Shown here in pieces: positions 1 through 12,100 of a stretch of 64,000 nt of DNA (positions within the stretch are counted from its first letter, which is position 1; every line of letters starts with the position of its first letter). The stretch is from Porites lobata. Taxonomy: Eukaryota; Cnidaria; Anthozoa; Scleractinia; Poritidae. Below the pieces are notes generated by a model, which saw nothing but the letters and a program-made list of their open reading frames with translations, was not told the origin of the DNA and ran no database searches. The translations under genes and the position numbers were made by a program. Location of the stretch: the NCBI GenBank assembly GCA_942486035.1, contig CALNXK010000013.1:4639501-4703500 (forward strand), written 5' to 3'.

Positions 1-748
1 CTCAACAATGGCCAGTTTTTTCCAGCGACTGATGAAAAAGTTAAGAATGGTCATGAAATTTGATCCATATGGTATGTTAGCCATGACAAACATATTTTGA
101 TTTTGTTTATTTATAATGCCAGTAGGCATAAATTGTCTACGATATTTCTAGCAAATGTGGCAAACCTTGTTCGCTTTGTCTTAGAATATTTCGTAAAACC
201 CTTAAGAACTCTATCCTCAATTGTTTTTCTAATTAATTATCTGCCTTAGTGCATATAAAAAAATATATATTCTTAATTCTGTTGGTAATTGTATTTTATT
301 GCAGGGGTCATCCACTAGATTAGCCTTTGCTATTTGGATGATCCCAACTCGCTCTCTATTTTGTTGTTACAATTTTTCTTTTATTCCTTAGTTGTACTGT
401 GTTTATTTGCCTATGTAAATTTAACCTATTATTATGTCATGTAAAACTGAGCTAAGTTTAATAAATCATCTTGTCTTGTCTTGTCTTATGCACATTTTTA
501 ACATTTTTATTCAAAACATAATTCAAGCTTTTTGTGCATTTTATCTCTACATATTATTCATGACTGGATTACCATTATATTATGGGACACTGTGCAGTAA
601 TCATGAAATTAGCACAATAAGCATGTTGTGCACCCTAAAAAAAAATTCTCATTTTACACCCCTACGTCCCCATGATGGCCACCTCTCCACAACTGCCACT
701 TTTTCCTTTCCCTATAAGGTTGCCGTTGTGGAGATCGAGGTTTGACTG
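1..748. mobile_element. pogo/Tigger-like DNA element, left end cut by window, interrupted
   Basis: The stretches 1-172 and about 601-748 align by eye with the complete copy at 17709-18043. Shared blocks include the GAATGGTCATGAAATTTGAT segment (about 47-66), the run about TTACACCCCTAC (654-665) and GGCCACCTCTCCACAACTGCC (from 678). The right end, read inward, is CAGTCAAACCTCGATCTCCA, a CAGTCRAACCTC-type terminus of the pogo/Tigger kind. The expected TA target duplication reads CA here, so it is mutated. No transposase is left. The middle (about 173-600) has no match in the other copy and holds a LINE tail. Confidence 0.6.
302..487 (+). mobile_element. LINE 3' tail with hairpin and (CTTGT)n end
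   Basis: A hairpin with one bulge pairs GGGTCATCCA (305-314) with TGGATGATCCC (335-345). It is followed by a T-rich untranslated stretch, an AATAAATCATC block and a (CTTGT) tandem tail at about 469-487. A stem-loop followed by a short tandem tail is the usual 3' end of 5'-truncated CR1/L2/RTE-type LINEs. No reverse transcriptase codons remain. It lies inside the pogo-like element, so it probably inserted after that element. Confidence 0.5.
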
Positions 749-2593
749 CATAGTTTTAGAGAACTTTTAAGTCATACAAAAATGCTGAAAGACAATAACA
801 TTATTTTATTAATCTTCACTTACCCATCTTAAGTCACATTCCACAAGGTGAAGTTTTCTCTGCTCACACCAAAGCCGTAAATCAGGAAATACCTGCATGA
901 ACATGACATCATCATCAACATCATCATCATTACCACGTTAGTTGATAAAGAAGGTTATCTATACAAGGTAGCTTAAATTAAGGCTGAGTTGGACATGTAT
1001 AGAGGCAAATAAGCTCAAGTTCTTTTTCACAATACCATGTCTACATCTTCTACTCTTTATGAACAAACTTTTCATGCAATGTTGTACAAAGTGTTCTTTT
1101 TTTCTGCTGGGTATTGAGCTTAGAACACTTTGCTTTGCCTGACCTATAATTAACAATATTATTCCATGGGTGTGCGTTGGATACGAGATGGTAGATATCC
1201 AATAAGCGCGAGTGGAATAATTGTTTTATTAAAAACGACTACAAAATGTTGAGAATTCTTCCCGAATTTGTTTGTAAAAACAACCGATTTTCAGCTTGTT
1301 TTTAATTTTGAGCAGACACGTACAGTTAGCATATTTGAAAGGCATGGTATAATGGCTCATATACCATGATGGCTTAGCCAATCAGAGCTCTAGAATTGCA
1401 TTAACCAATGATTCAGTTTTTAATAATACCTGATATCTGAAGGGACTCACCCATCCTTCCCTGAAGAGAGGTTAAATATCTAATTTCCAAGTGCTAATAA
1501 AAGGATTATATTTTCTGTGGAAACCCATGCACATGTGCTTAAGGCTTTTTTTTAGCTTATGACATGTATGACTTTCAATAGCCTGTGAACTCTGCAGTTA
1601 AAAAGCCAACCAACATTTGTGCTCTTTGCTACTACACTGCTGTATCAATCATCTTAGCAGACCTCTCAGAAGACAGAAGTTTACTACAGCATGTTAAAAA
1701 ACTCAATATGGTTGGTAGCCTGCAAGAGCAGACGCCTTTTTGGGCTCTTGTTTCACCCACAAAGAAATAAACGAGTGGATCAAGAACCAAAAAAGGCATC
1801 TGCTCTCGCAGGCTAGGTGATGGGTGGATTTTGATACACTTTGTGTGTTCCTGTATTTCAAGGTTTGTTGTTTTTTACTGTAATAATGATTGACAGCTGC
1901 AAAAATGTAATAATATTATTATTGTGCAGTTGACTTTTAAACTTAAATGTTTGCATGTTTTTTAAGGTACAGTAAAATGAGAGGGTAAAGAATGTCTTAG
2001 ACCTGAGTATTTGCTACCCAAATGTATCAGTTTTATTATGTATCTTACGAACAAAGAAACATGATTGAGGCCGAACAGACATCATTTAACTTTAGCATAT
2101 TAAGGCTCTAAAATATTTCTGGAGGCATAAATAAAAAATAATAATAATATAATCTGCAAGCTAATGTGATACTTGCCTTTAATATATGGGTTTAAATACT
2201 TCTCCAATGCATTAAAAGATAGGTTTATTTTTTTTGTGACAAAATCGCTTTTAACACAAGCTCTTGAAGTGTTGCGATAAAAATTAAACGTGACCTCTTT
2301 CGAAACTGTAACCTTAAACCATGTACACATCCGTTACTTGAGACTTTTCTAACTCGTGCCGATTTCGGTTTGATTTCAGTTTATTTAAGCCTACATTAAT
2401 GAAACTGCAGTGTCTGCAATTTGAATGTATAAATGATTGGAAGTAATTGTGAGCTTCAATAAGATCAACAATCTTCGTCGTTGATAAACAAATAACAAGG
2501 AAAAACTAAATAGATTAAGCCTACACTTTCAATCTACTCATTCGATCTTGCCATTGTCAGTTTTACTACACCACTAAAAGGGATTGCACTGAC
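749..2593. other. AT-rich DNA; one probable MITE at about 1160-1430
   Basis: No coding exon is recognisable here, although the next exon of the minus-strand gene at 2594-2977 should lie to its left. The segment about 1160-1430 has MITE character: ATTATTCCA near its left end, the inverted GGAATAAT at about 1212-1219, and AT-rich ends reading TATTATT in both directions. Its middle has the same general plan as the two repeats at 32200-33005. The remainder is (CATCAT)-like and T-rich low-complexity sequence. Confidence 0.35.
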
Positions 2594-2977
2594 CTCTTTG
2601 ACAAGGACTTCTCTCTCTGCGTGAAAGTCTCGGAAAGTTGAAGACACAAATAGCCTAATCGTTTTCCAACCCCGTCGATTCTTCACCGAATCGAGCTTCC
2701 ATTCTCTGTTTCTGTCACAGGTCTTTTTAACAACTGCCCACATGTCTTCTGGATCGGAGGGTCGTAACGCTGCAACTTCTTCGTAAGATAGCGAAAAAAA
2801 CTCACTGCTGTCGATATGCTCGTGCTGGGGTTCGCTTTTCGGTCGAGTTTGAGTCTGTTCGATTCTTTGAGGTTCCGCAGGCTTGACTTGCTCCTCGTCA
2901 GCCTTCAAAGGTTTTGGTGCGGCTTGTGGTTTGTGTGCAGTGCTTACAACAGGAGGTCTCGAAGTTCCACAACCCAT
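2594..2977 (-). CDS. first coding exon of a DUF4062 protein (NPHP3/TEP1-like)
   Basis: The exon gives 128 complete codons, from ATG at 2977 to a phase-0 donor where GAG is followed by GTCAGT (2593-2588). The protein begins MGCGTS, a strong N-myristoylation motif (Gly2) with Cys3 as a likely palmitoylation site. About 75 polar, Lys/Gln/Pro-rich residues that are probably disordered come next, then a folded segment. The exon ends in RLFVSSTFRDFHAEREVL, the first strand and helix of DUF4062, which precedes NACHT-type NTPase and repeat domains in TEP1- and NPHP3-like animal proteins. This suggests a membrane-anchored multidomain scaffold or NTPase. No later exon is recognisable between 1 and 2593, so the gene is partial. 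An out-of-frame ORF (3101-2898) overlaps the start codon and would be a uORF if the transcript begins upstream of it. Confidence 0.75.
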
Positions 2978-3679
2978 AGAACTGCAAATCAGAACGTTCG
3001 GTCCGTGATAAGTTGCTTCTTTGTGATAAAAGTTTCAACAAAATACCTCCAAGCCGGCCATGTTCGTGGGTCGATCGGAGATCACATTCACGCAACATCA
3101 AGCTTACAACCTACTTATCATAAATTTTCATGAAAACAGGGCTATTGATTCGAGGAAAGAGATTTTGTTTGTACCTCCTAATGACCCGTTGCTTGTAGCA
3201 ACGTGTTGTTGATGAATTATGAAGGAATGAATGCAAGGAAATAACAAAAGCATAATTACCTCGTCTCGTACCGCCATCAAGTTCGCTTTTCGCTATCGCT
3301 AGTTTGAGTTTCTCTCGACCCAGTCTTCGCTAGTTTAATAAAAAAACTTCCTATGTTGCGGTGGTTTTTTTTAAAAAAACAAAACCTGAATATTGAACCT
3401 GTCGAATTTGCGTTAAAAATGCCGCTATAGGAGCTTAATTATATTCGATTTTGTATGATAAACAAAAGTTCCTCCTCTCTCTTCTACATGCGCAGAAGAG
3501 CTCTGGGTCGAGATCGGAATTTTAGTAATTCAAAAGCGTGACAGTTGCGCACTTCCGGTGAAAACAAACAAGGGCCAAGAAGCAAACCGCACACCCGTTA
3601 AAACTAAAATATAATAATCTGCGAGAAGAAATGGGAACGTATCATAAAAGACCTTACACAAATAAGAGAATATAGATAT

Positions 3680-3820
3680 CTTATTAGGGCGGTTTAGTGT
3701 GTAGTATCGAGGGACATTTTTACGAGTCACGCCGTATTTTAGCGAACCCCTAGAACGAATCAAAATACAAGAGACGAGTAAAAATATCCCACGATACTAC
3801 ACACTAACCGTCTGATAAGA
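3680..3820. repeat. foldback MITE
   Basis: Two arms of about 50 bp are inverted copies of each other. The left arm (3680-3732) contains GGTTTAGTGTGTAGTATCG and ends in ATTTTTACGAGTC. The right arm (3770-3820), read on the minus strand, contains GGTTAGTGTGTAGTATCG and ATTTTTACTCGTC. The spacer is about 37 bp. There is no coding capacity. Confidence 0.65.
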
Positions 3821-4005
3821 GATTTATTATTCAACTCGAAGTGTTTTAAAATAGAACTCAGTAAATAAGTAAAATGAGAATGCGAGAATGTTTAACGTGA
3901 CTCCTTTGCAACTCCAGTTTTCGCGCGCTTTATGCAACGTTGTTGCTGATTGGTCTAAAACGAAAAGTTGTCAACCTAGTTTACTTTGTCGGATTTCTTG
4001 GGTTA

Positions 4006-4189
4006 CCGTAAAATTCCAAAAATAAGCCTGGGTGCTTATATTTTTCAAAGCCCTTTTTGAGGGGCTTATTTTTGGAGGGGCTTAAATTCGGAGGGACTTA
4101 TCTACGGAAGGTAATTTGCGTTTCAAAATCGATTGGGCTAGCCTTATAGTTGGAAGTACTTGGAGGGGCTTATTTTCGGAATTTTACGG
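4006..4189. mobile_element. TA-flanked MITE (Tc1/mariner/pogo type)
   Basis: The ends are inverted: CCGTAAAATTCCAAAAATAA on the left and CCGTAAAATTCCGAAAATAA on the right (read inward), differing at one position, and both continue as GCC. Each end abuts TA (4004-4005 and 4190-4191), the target duplication of the Tc1/mariner/pogo superfamily. The 184-bp interior repeats GGGGCTTATTTTTGG-type words and has no ORF. A related shorter copy is at 59401-59506, and longer relatives with CCGTAAAGTTCCGAAAGTAA ends are at 45437 and 49468. Confidence 0.75.
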
Positions 4190-4191
4190 TA

Positions 4192-5178
4192 TCTTTCAAA
4201 CATTTGCTGGGAAAACAGAGGTGGAATGACAAATAATTGTGAGGCTTATGATGGTCTTCCGGTCCTTATGTATAACCGACTGCAAGAAGGTAAACTGAGC
4301 ATGCAAAGCAAATTGCGATGGAAAGACTAAAAATCTCCCACGAATTGAAGGAGTCTTAAGAGCTACTCGTAAACAATACCCTGCGAGCAGAGGCTACGTT
4401 TTCGCTGTGTGAGCTGTCGTGCGAAAAGTAGCTACTTTTCAATGCAAACTTCTCACTACATATTCTCCCCGTGCTACCAGTGCAAATTCCCCACTCCCCA
4501 GGCCTGGCACAAACCATGGTCAAACGCCGGGGTTTGCCCGGGAAGGAGCCGGGGGATAATTTGAAGTTTCGAATCGATCGGCGCATTTATTTTAAAACGA
4601 TTTTGCTGAGAATAGAATATCTTTTAATTCCCCACGTGCACAAACCACTCAGCAAAACCTGGAAATAGCACTATTATTTTTGACTTTTTAATGACGTTTA
4701 GTTTTTCTTGAGTGGAACTTCATTTTCGCGGAGGAAAAAGACTCTAAAACATATCTAAAAAACGTTAAGTGAAAACACCGCTACATGGGCTTATCATGGA
4801 TTTAGAAGGTGGCTCCGAGCCAGAGGGATCCTGCCTTTTTGAAGTTAATAATGAATGACTTACATTCCATTTTCTTGGCAGAGTGGGAGCGTCCTCTTAC
4901 GGCAGCAAAGTAGAGAAAATATTGAAGGGGCTGAGTTAGGAGTCTCCATAGCTCATGCAGCTGTAATACTGAATGCTGGCTTTATCGTTGCCTCCTAACA
5001 AATGTAAAGAAGGAGCTAGTGCACCATATACGATTAGCCGTAGGCGAGAAAGACTTTGTCCTCTCTTGCTGTTTGTATTTTTCCGCCCGTTTGAGGATGG
5101 GCAAGTTTGTAACATCATTTGTAAATCCACTTTTGGATAAGGCCACCTTTCTTTTGAAGTAATTTATTTAATAAGTGA
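4192..5178. other. no recognisable gene
   Basis: The ORFs here (for example 4356-4586 minus and 4936-5130 minus) show no domain, splice context or codon pattern that I can support. A GC-rich stretch at about 4470-4560 contains several CCGGG-type words and may be part of an old repeat. Confidence 0.3.
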
Positions 5179-6396
5179 CATAGGCGTACGGGCCGGGGGG
5201 GCGAGGGGGGCTGCAGCCCCCCCAAAGTTTGGGCAACTCAGATTTTTTGGGCAGCGAGAGGAAATTTGGGCAAAGCCAGTTTTTAAAGGAAGTCTCCATG
5301 TTCATTTAATTATTTTAAAGAGCTGAATATTAACCTGAAGTAGGCGTAATAATCCAGTTACATTACAGTGGTTGCTTAGCATGTGATGAGTAATTTACAC
5401 ATTTGCAGTTTTTTTTTATGGGCACTATACTGCACTGCACTAGCTGGAATGGGCTATTTCCAGTCGAGAATTGATTAAAATAAACTTTCGCATAACTTTC
5501 TAGAATCATCTCCACTCGAAGAACAGTGTATGGCAGATAGCATTTAGCAATGGGTATTGCCTGCCTTGCCTGCATAGCAAGCGTTTCCGCGCGATTTCGA
5601 CTGAAAACTGTATGAACATGAAGAAGTGGCTGACTAATTCTCAGTTTGAATTACGAGAAGAATCTTAATTCTTTTAAAAAATCTATCGAGCGGTTTAAAA
5701 TTATCCGCTGATTTGTTAAAGTAGACCGAAATGTTTACAAAACCGCTAACAAGAGTGTCTCGATACATACTAATCAAATCTTTCTTTCGATTCTAGCAAT
5801 CAAGCAGAGCTACCTCCACGATCTTTCACACAAGTTTTTAAAACGATTAAAGCTACTATGAGGTGAAATTGCAGGACAAAAGCACTTCATTTTCTACAGA
5901 TAATGGCCAAAAATCAAGATTTTCTTTTCCTTACCGTATTTCTAATAATAAAAAATCATTGCAAAATATCTCGATAACGCTCTTAAGGTTTTGCTTAAAC
6001 TTCACGAACATCGAGGCGACCGTATTGGAGAAAAAAGCTCCTGTGAACGATTTTGTAAGGTTCCCGTACCGAGAAAAAATAGGTAATGGAGTCATTTCGT
6101 TGCCACGACAACTCCGATGTCACTGCAACCCTGATAATGCCAAATTTTCATCTTAATACCACTGTGGTCGCAGTTTTTCCAAATGTTTGCTTATGGCGAC
6201 GTAGTTTATGCTCAGACTTGGTATTGATCCTGAAAACCTGCATCGAGCCACCTTCATATGCCAGGACGGCCTATGTTGTTGCAATATGGCCCTCATTTCT
6301 TTTCGACTCTTTCGTAAAAATTTGGGCAACTTAGGAGATTTTTTTGGGCAAATGGTTTACCGCCCCCCCTGGCAAAAAATTTCCCGTACGCCTATG
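5179..6396. mobile_element. non-autonomous hAT-type transposon with perfect 8-bp TSD
   Basis: The 14-bp ends are perfect inverted repeats: CATAGGCGTACGGG at 5179-5192 and its complement ending at 6396 (one C shorter on the inner side). The element is flanked by identical 8-bp direct repeats ATAAGTGA at 5171-5178 and 6397-6404. An 8-bp duplication with short inverted ends fits the hAT superfamily. Both subterminal regions carry G/C runs and repeats of TTTGGGCA. The interior (1.2 kb) has ORFs at 5363-5575 (minus) and 5863-6156 (plus) that resemble no transposase, so the element would depend on one supplied elsewhere. Confidence 0.85.
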
Positions 6397-6404
6397 ATAA
6401 GTGA

Positions 6405-8535
6405 TTGTTTTTAGTGTCTATAGTAAAGACAAATAACTAGCATCCCTTTGTAGTTGACATTGAATTCCCTAAAACAATGGCCTATTTATGTAGGAGTATT
6501 TCTTAAAACAGGAAAAGGAGTGATTCCCTTCAATAAAACTTTAGCAGAGAAAAGTTTGGCCGTGATTTGAACAAAACTAATTTATGTAGCATGCAGAATC
6601 ACTGATCGTTCTGTTTGAATTTAAAACGTTTCCATGAAATCCCTAAACGCGGACAATAGAACTGTTTTTCGGAGTTTTCCGTGTTGTGTTTTGAATTATA
6701 AAATATTGCACCAAATCTTTTTTGTTTAACTTTTGCAATTAAGTGCTCCTGTCAGCGAGATACTTAAACGTTCTTCGCAGTATACATCGGAATTTAATTT
6801 GGTCAATTTTAACTGGAAAATACAGAAAAAATTTACCATACCTTGGGATTGCAGCATTTTTCATCCAGAAAAAGCTTACGAGCGCCAAAGACTAGAATAA
6901 ATTGCGCCAATAAGAAGTCATTGTCCTAAGGCAGCAGGATGCAAACTTTATAATTCATTGGTGTATAACCACCAATCGCGCTTTCACGGCAACCTCGATT
7001 CGTGGATTGAATTCCTAAACTTCTGGAATATTTTCAACGGCTATTATCATCTTAAGTAGTTCGATATCATTAGCGATGAGGAAAGTTTTAATAAGGATCA
7101 AGAATAAAAAAGATTGTCATTTTAAGCGAAAAACAAGCGCTAGTTAAGCAGAAAAGGAAACGATAAGAAAATCTGTTGCTAAGAAACAGCTCGCACACTT
7201 TGAGTAGACTGATGTTATGTAGTTACTGAAGGACTGCCTGCAGTCTGCCTTTTTGTGACGTACAGGGCAGCGATTCTTTGATAAAGATGGACAGAAAACA
7301 ATGTGCATGTCATCTAAAGTTAATAAAGTTTTGTTTCCTTTGAAAGAAGCAGGTGTATTGGGTCCAATAATACATCTTTTTCTGTGGATTTTTCCAATGT
7401 GTGAGCAATAAGGAAATAGCCGGCACATAACTAGTGATGAAAATATGTCTCTATGGATGAATCTGCCCTGTCAGACAATTTTTTAGTACTTAGACAACGC
7501 GCAATGTAGGAAAAGTTAGACAGGAAATAATACTCTGTAAAATAGAAGACTTCGAGCGACCACCAAAGATAAAAATGATCGGGAAAGAAAAATGGTCGCG
7601 GGAAAACTAATGAGGCTGCAACTAAAGCATTTAATTAACGCGGGAATCTTTCGGCGGCTCAGTAGGCTCCCTCAAAGAGAACTTTGGGGAGCGTTGCGTG
7701 ACATCCAAAAAACGGCTGCGAGCGAGACTAAGTAGAGAGCCGATTCGCTGCTTAATCTTCCTTTATTGACCAAAAACATTTACTAACCCCCTGCACCTGC
7801 AAACCCCCGGCGCTCAGGGGGCGGGGGGGGTAAGGGGGCGCAGCTCTCTTACCCCTGATGAAAATAAGGGACTATTATAGTCTAGGAGTTATAAGAGACG
7901 CTATATAAACCACTTCGTTATATAACAGAACACCAATGACACCAATATTAACCGAGTTTATTTACTTCAGTTTTCGGTAAAATACGTGTACAAAATATAG
8001 GCGAATTTCATATCAGTTCTTCCAGTATTTACCTAAACCACGTCAGTTCAGTATTGCATTTCAATCAGAGTCAAGTGGAAAAGTAGGCCAGTGGTAAACA
8101 AAACTCAAGCTTCGTTTTTCTTTGGTTTTGTTTTTTAGCTTCGGTGCCAAACACAAAAACCCGACCAATGTAGCAAAAGCTCGCAAACAACCCAAAACCT
8201 CAAATTGATGTTATTTCTTTGCACTGAGCTTCATTACGTTGTCTTAAAACACAGGTTATTCAGGACACCTAAACTCTAAAAGATCTCGGTGTGGGACTAC
8301 CCTTTAAAAATGACGGCCTGAGCCGAGCTGCCTGTCGGCCGGACAATTCCGAAGACATCCTTAAAACGTAATTAACATCAATCACTTTCTACTCATCCGA
8401 TTTTTTGAGAGACCTCTCAAGATCAAATTGTCCAATAATTTAAGGTTTACAGTTTTTATCCCCATAAAAGGAACAATGAGTAACCCCCTTTATTTTTATG
8501 TAACTCCTTCCCCCTGTTTTGGGATTTAATAACCC
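6405..8535. other. AT-rich DNA with a G-run at 7815-7838
   Basis: No gene is supported. The ORF at 7144-7428 (minus) has no recognisable domain. Positions 7815-7838 contain long G runs (capable of a G-quadruplex on the plus strand) next to a CCCCC stretch. The stretch around 7650-7740 (GGGGAGCGTTGCGTGACATC) looks like a dispersed repeat known to me from corals, from memory only. Confidence 0.3.
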
Positions 8536-8544
8536 AGGAATGAG

Positions 8545-8945
8545 CCCGGTGGAACACTCCCTATGATGGCCTATACGGGGAGGCTCCGCCCGAAAGGGGT
8601 ACCTTTTTTAGGCTTCAAGTATATGAAAGGGTACAGAAATCTGTCATTTCGGTCTGTAAAAAGGCCAAAAAGGGCTCACAGATGCATTGTATCTTATGGC
8701 TATGAAAAGGTCGAGCAAACGTTTTAGTTTTGTGATTTATTCGTATTTTAAAGACTGCATTCACGGCAGTGAAAAGGGATGCAAAGTTCTAAACTAGGTA
8801 TGAGAAAGGGGTACCGTTTTTCGAGAGAGTAGAGGGTATACGAAAGAGGTACCTTTTCTGTCCAAAAAATGGTATTTGAAAGGGTAAGAGGTTGGACTTC
8901 GGGGCGAAGCCTCCCAGTATAAAACTTTGTTGAGTACCCCCCCGG
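8545..8945. mobile_element. inverted-repeat MITE with near-perfect 9-bp TSD
   Basis: The left part (CCCGGTGGAACACTCC ... TATACGGGGAGGCTCCGCCC) is matched by the right part read on the minus strand (CCGGGGGGGTACTCA ... TATACTGGGAGGCTTCGCCC). The flanks are AGGAATGAG (8536-8544) and AGGAAGGAG (8946-8954), 8 of 9 bases identical. A 9-bp duplication is typical of Mutator-like elements, so this is probably a MULE-derived MITE. The interior is rich in GGGTAC-type words and has no ORF. Confidence 0.6.
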
Positions 8946-9137
8946 AGGAAGGAGATCCGTACAACAATCCCCCTTTTGTTATACTTAGCTCTACCTACAA
9001 GTTAATCTTAATTTTTGTTACTTTACGACTCCCTGACAGGATAAAACACATAGGAGGACGTTTGTTCTATAGAGTAGAACATTCCTCTATCTTCTAATCT
9101 TCGAGAAACCTATACTTTACAAGGCCAACGGCTAGAG

Positions 9138-12100
9138 TCAAAGCTTTGCTTGAGCTGGGAGGTTCTCTCCTGTTAATCCCGCAAGGAGATTTTTCGCGGC
9201 AAGAACAGCCATAGCCTCCCTTGTGGATTCCTCTGCACTGCCAATGTGGGGAAGCACAACTGAAAGATCAAACACGGAAAGAATGGTGACACTGTTGGGC
9301 TCTAATGGATGGATGTTTCGTACATAGCTGCGATAATCATTTAGCAATTATTATATGAGGTTCAGTATGATCTCAATGATCTCAACAACTCTGCAGATCT
9401 CGGATGATCCGCCTCGGCCCCTTCTCGATCTGCGGCATACTTCTTTAGATGATTGCTAATTTTTTTGCCGGGGTAGTGGCTGCTGTCGCCGTAATAGCGA
9501 ACTGTCCGCATGACGAGAGTTGCCTGTAATAGAGACCTACTGTTTCCGTCTTCATGAGATCGGACTACTGATCCTGGGGAATTGGAAGTCAAGAGCCCCA
9601 TGGATCCCCTTCTTTAAATAAAGGGGGCAAAGTTTGAAGACAGAGAGGCAGAAATAATCTGAAATGAACGGGAATGAAGAGTTCTTACCACAGTTCTTAA
9701 GGGTGAGCAGTGGATGATCCAAAGGAAGAGGTTCAGGAACTGTAACATCCAAACCAGCACCCTGGAAAAAGAAGCCAAGTTACCAGCAAGTTACCAGGGT
9801 CCCAACAGACAAAATTGTTTGTTACTAAATGACGACAAACTCACAGAGCCTCTATACAGTCGGTCATCAGACTATGTTCGACTAAAATTTTTTCAATTAA
9901 AATTTGATCGAAATCAAATGATACACTCTTTCCACGTACGAATGTTGTTTATCCGACCCAGGCTGAATATTCTTATTTTTCTGCCGTTTTCAGGCTGAAA
10001 ATATTCTTACGGCTCTTGGCGGTTTTGTTCATTTCTTTTGTGCTATATTTACGGTACAAATCCTGTCAGTCATGTACCGTTCATCAAACTGTCATTAGCA
10101 TCGAACATTTGATTATGGCAAGCGCAGAATTTTTTCAATTTTTTTTTCTACGTTTGCCGTTTAGAGAAAGCAATAATTCACATACAGTTATTGTATCTTA
10201 TCAATATCAATCAATCTCAGCCTTGGGTTTATTCTTCAAATATTCTTAAAATTTCACTAATTTCAGCCTCGATATTCTTAAAAAACATCTTCTTAAAAAA
10301 AGAAAACAGTGTATTAAGGATAAGCAACCAGGATGGTGACGGCAAAGGAGACGCCATTTATAAAGAGCATTCTCGTTCTTCTAAAATTTAGGGCTGTTAT
10401 TTTAACAGGCTCAATTGTTCAATTGTAAGCGAGTTTTCCTGGAGTTGGATTAAAAGGGAGCGAATCAAAGTTTAAAAAGAGAAAGAAAAATGTGTCGTCG
10501 AGTGTTAAAATGCTCTATGATACGTCACAAGGCAATGTTTCCCGTCAAAGTTTTGCATGGAAGATGTACCTGTTGCCTTTGCCTTTCTCAGTGGTTGCTT
10601 CAAACTCCCTATTCAATGCCTCGGCGCACGTCAAGTTGGTTATATTTTTTTGCAACTCAGGCCTTATTCAAACGGATCCAGGATGTTGTGACAACTTCAT
10701 CTAACTTTGTTCGATGCCTTATCGGAATGGTGTTGGCCTCACTTCATCCAACAATCTTCGATCCATTACACCACCTTGTTGCGTGGTGCTGAATGTTGTT
10801 GGATAACGGTTGGAATGTCGAACATCATCCACCCTCTCATAAAAAAACTGAACCGTTTTCCAAATTCTAATTCTATATAGAAAATGTCTCTCTCCAAAAT
10901 AACGTTAGTTAGTTAGTTTTTTATGCGATCGAACATCTTAAAAGTGCCCGTCATGCCCATTATTTACTACATGTAGTTACAAAAAAACGTACCCATATTT
11001 GGCCCGTCTTCAGTGCTTCATACAAATCATCCTGGTTCACCACTCCTCCTCTAAAACAAAACAATAAATTTACTCATTTATTCAAGACCAACAAATGATG
11101 CTATGGTATTCGTCCTCGGAGTGACCGTTATCTCAAATGCCAAGACGTCATGAATTATTTTAGTCTGCAAGCAAGCTTTATATTTGGGTGATGTCGTGGA
11201 AAGTCACGCGCGAGCTACACGCAAAAGGAGATGATATCCACTCGAAATAGAGAGCTTACTCGCGGGGAAAATTACCTTTAATCAACCTTTATCTATAACC
11301 ATTATCTACTGAATTAACAACGGAAAAAATAAGACCTCTCTTACCTGCTGGTGTTCACGAAAACCGCATTGCTTTTCATCTTTGAGAATGCACCTTTGTT
11401 AAACATACCTGTGTGCAGGAAAAAAAAGATGTATAAACGGTTACATGTCCCAGATGAGATGACAAACTCATCATAATTGCTTTAGAAATACCGGTGAGTA
11501 CCTGATTTTCTTCCAAATGGAAAAGTACCAAGTCCTCTATCTGGAGTGTCGCTCAATTGGGGACATTCCAATTTTTAATCCGCACTCCCCCCCACCGGCC
11601 CGCAAGAAATGCATGTTACTGAGAAGCCATTTTCTGACAGCCCCGTATGCAAGAAAAAACTTCCGAAAGGATTTTTTGCCCCAGTTTACCATTTTTACAT
11701 AGACCATAAGCAAGTTGTTTACCCTCCAATATTTTGCATAACCAATGTTTCCAAATTCGCCTGGTTACTACGGTCGTCTCAAGAGAAATTGAACACAATG
11801 GTTATACAAAATTTTGAGGGTTAAACAAGGTGCATTATGGTCTATGTGAAGGTGCATTATTGTCTATTGTCTATGTGAAAATGATGAATTCAGATTGCCA
11901 CACCCTTATAAGGAAATGAATCAGGGATTGCGACAGCCACCATAAAAAAATCCAATTCCATCAATTTCCTATATTTGAGCCGAACTTCAAAACATTGATA
12001 ATGTCCACTGACACTTTTCTAAACACGCCTCTCATAAGGGGACGGGGCCCCGCACTGATGATAACACCTATTGCTTGACATTCACAGCTGGACTTGTGGG

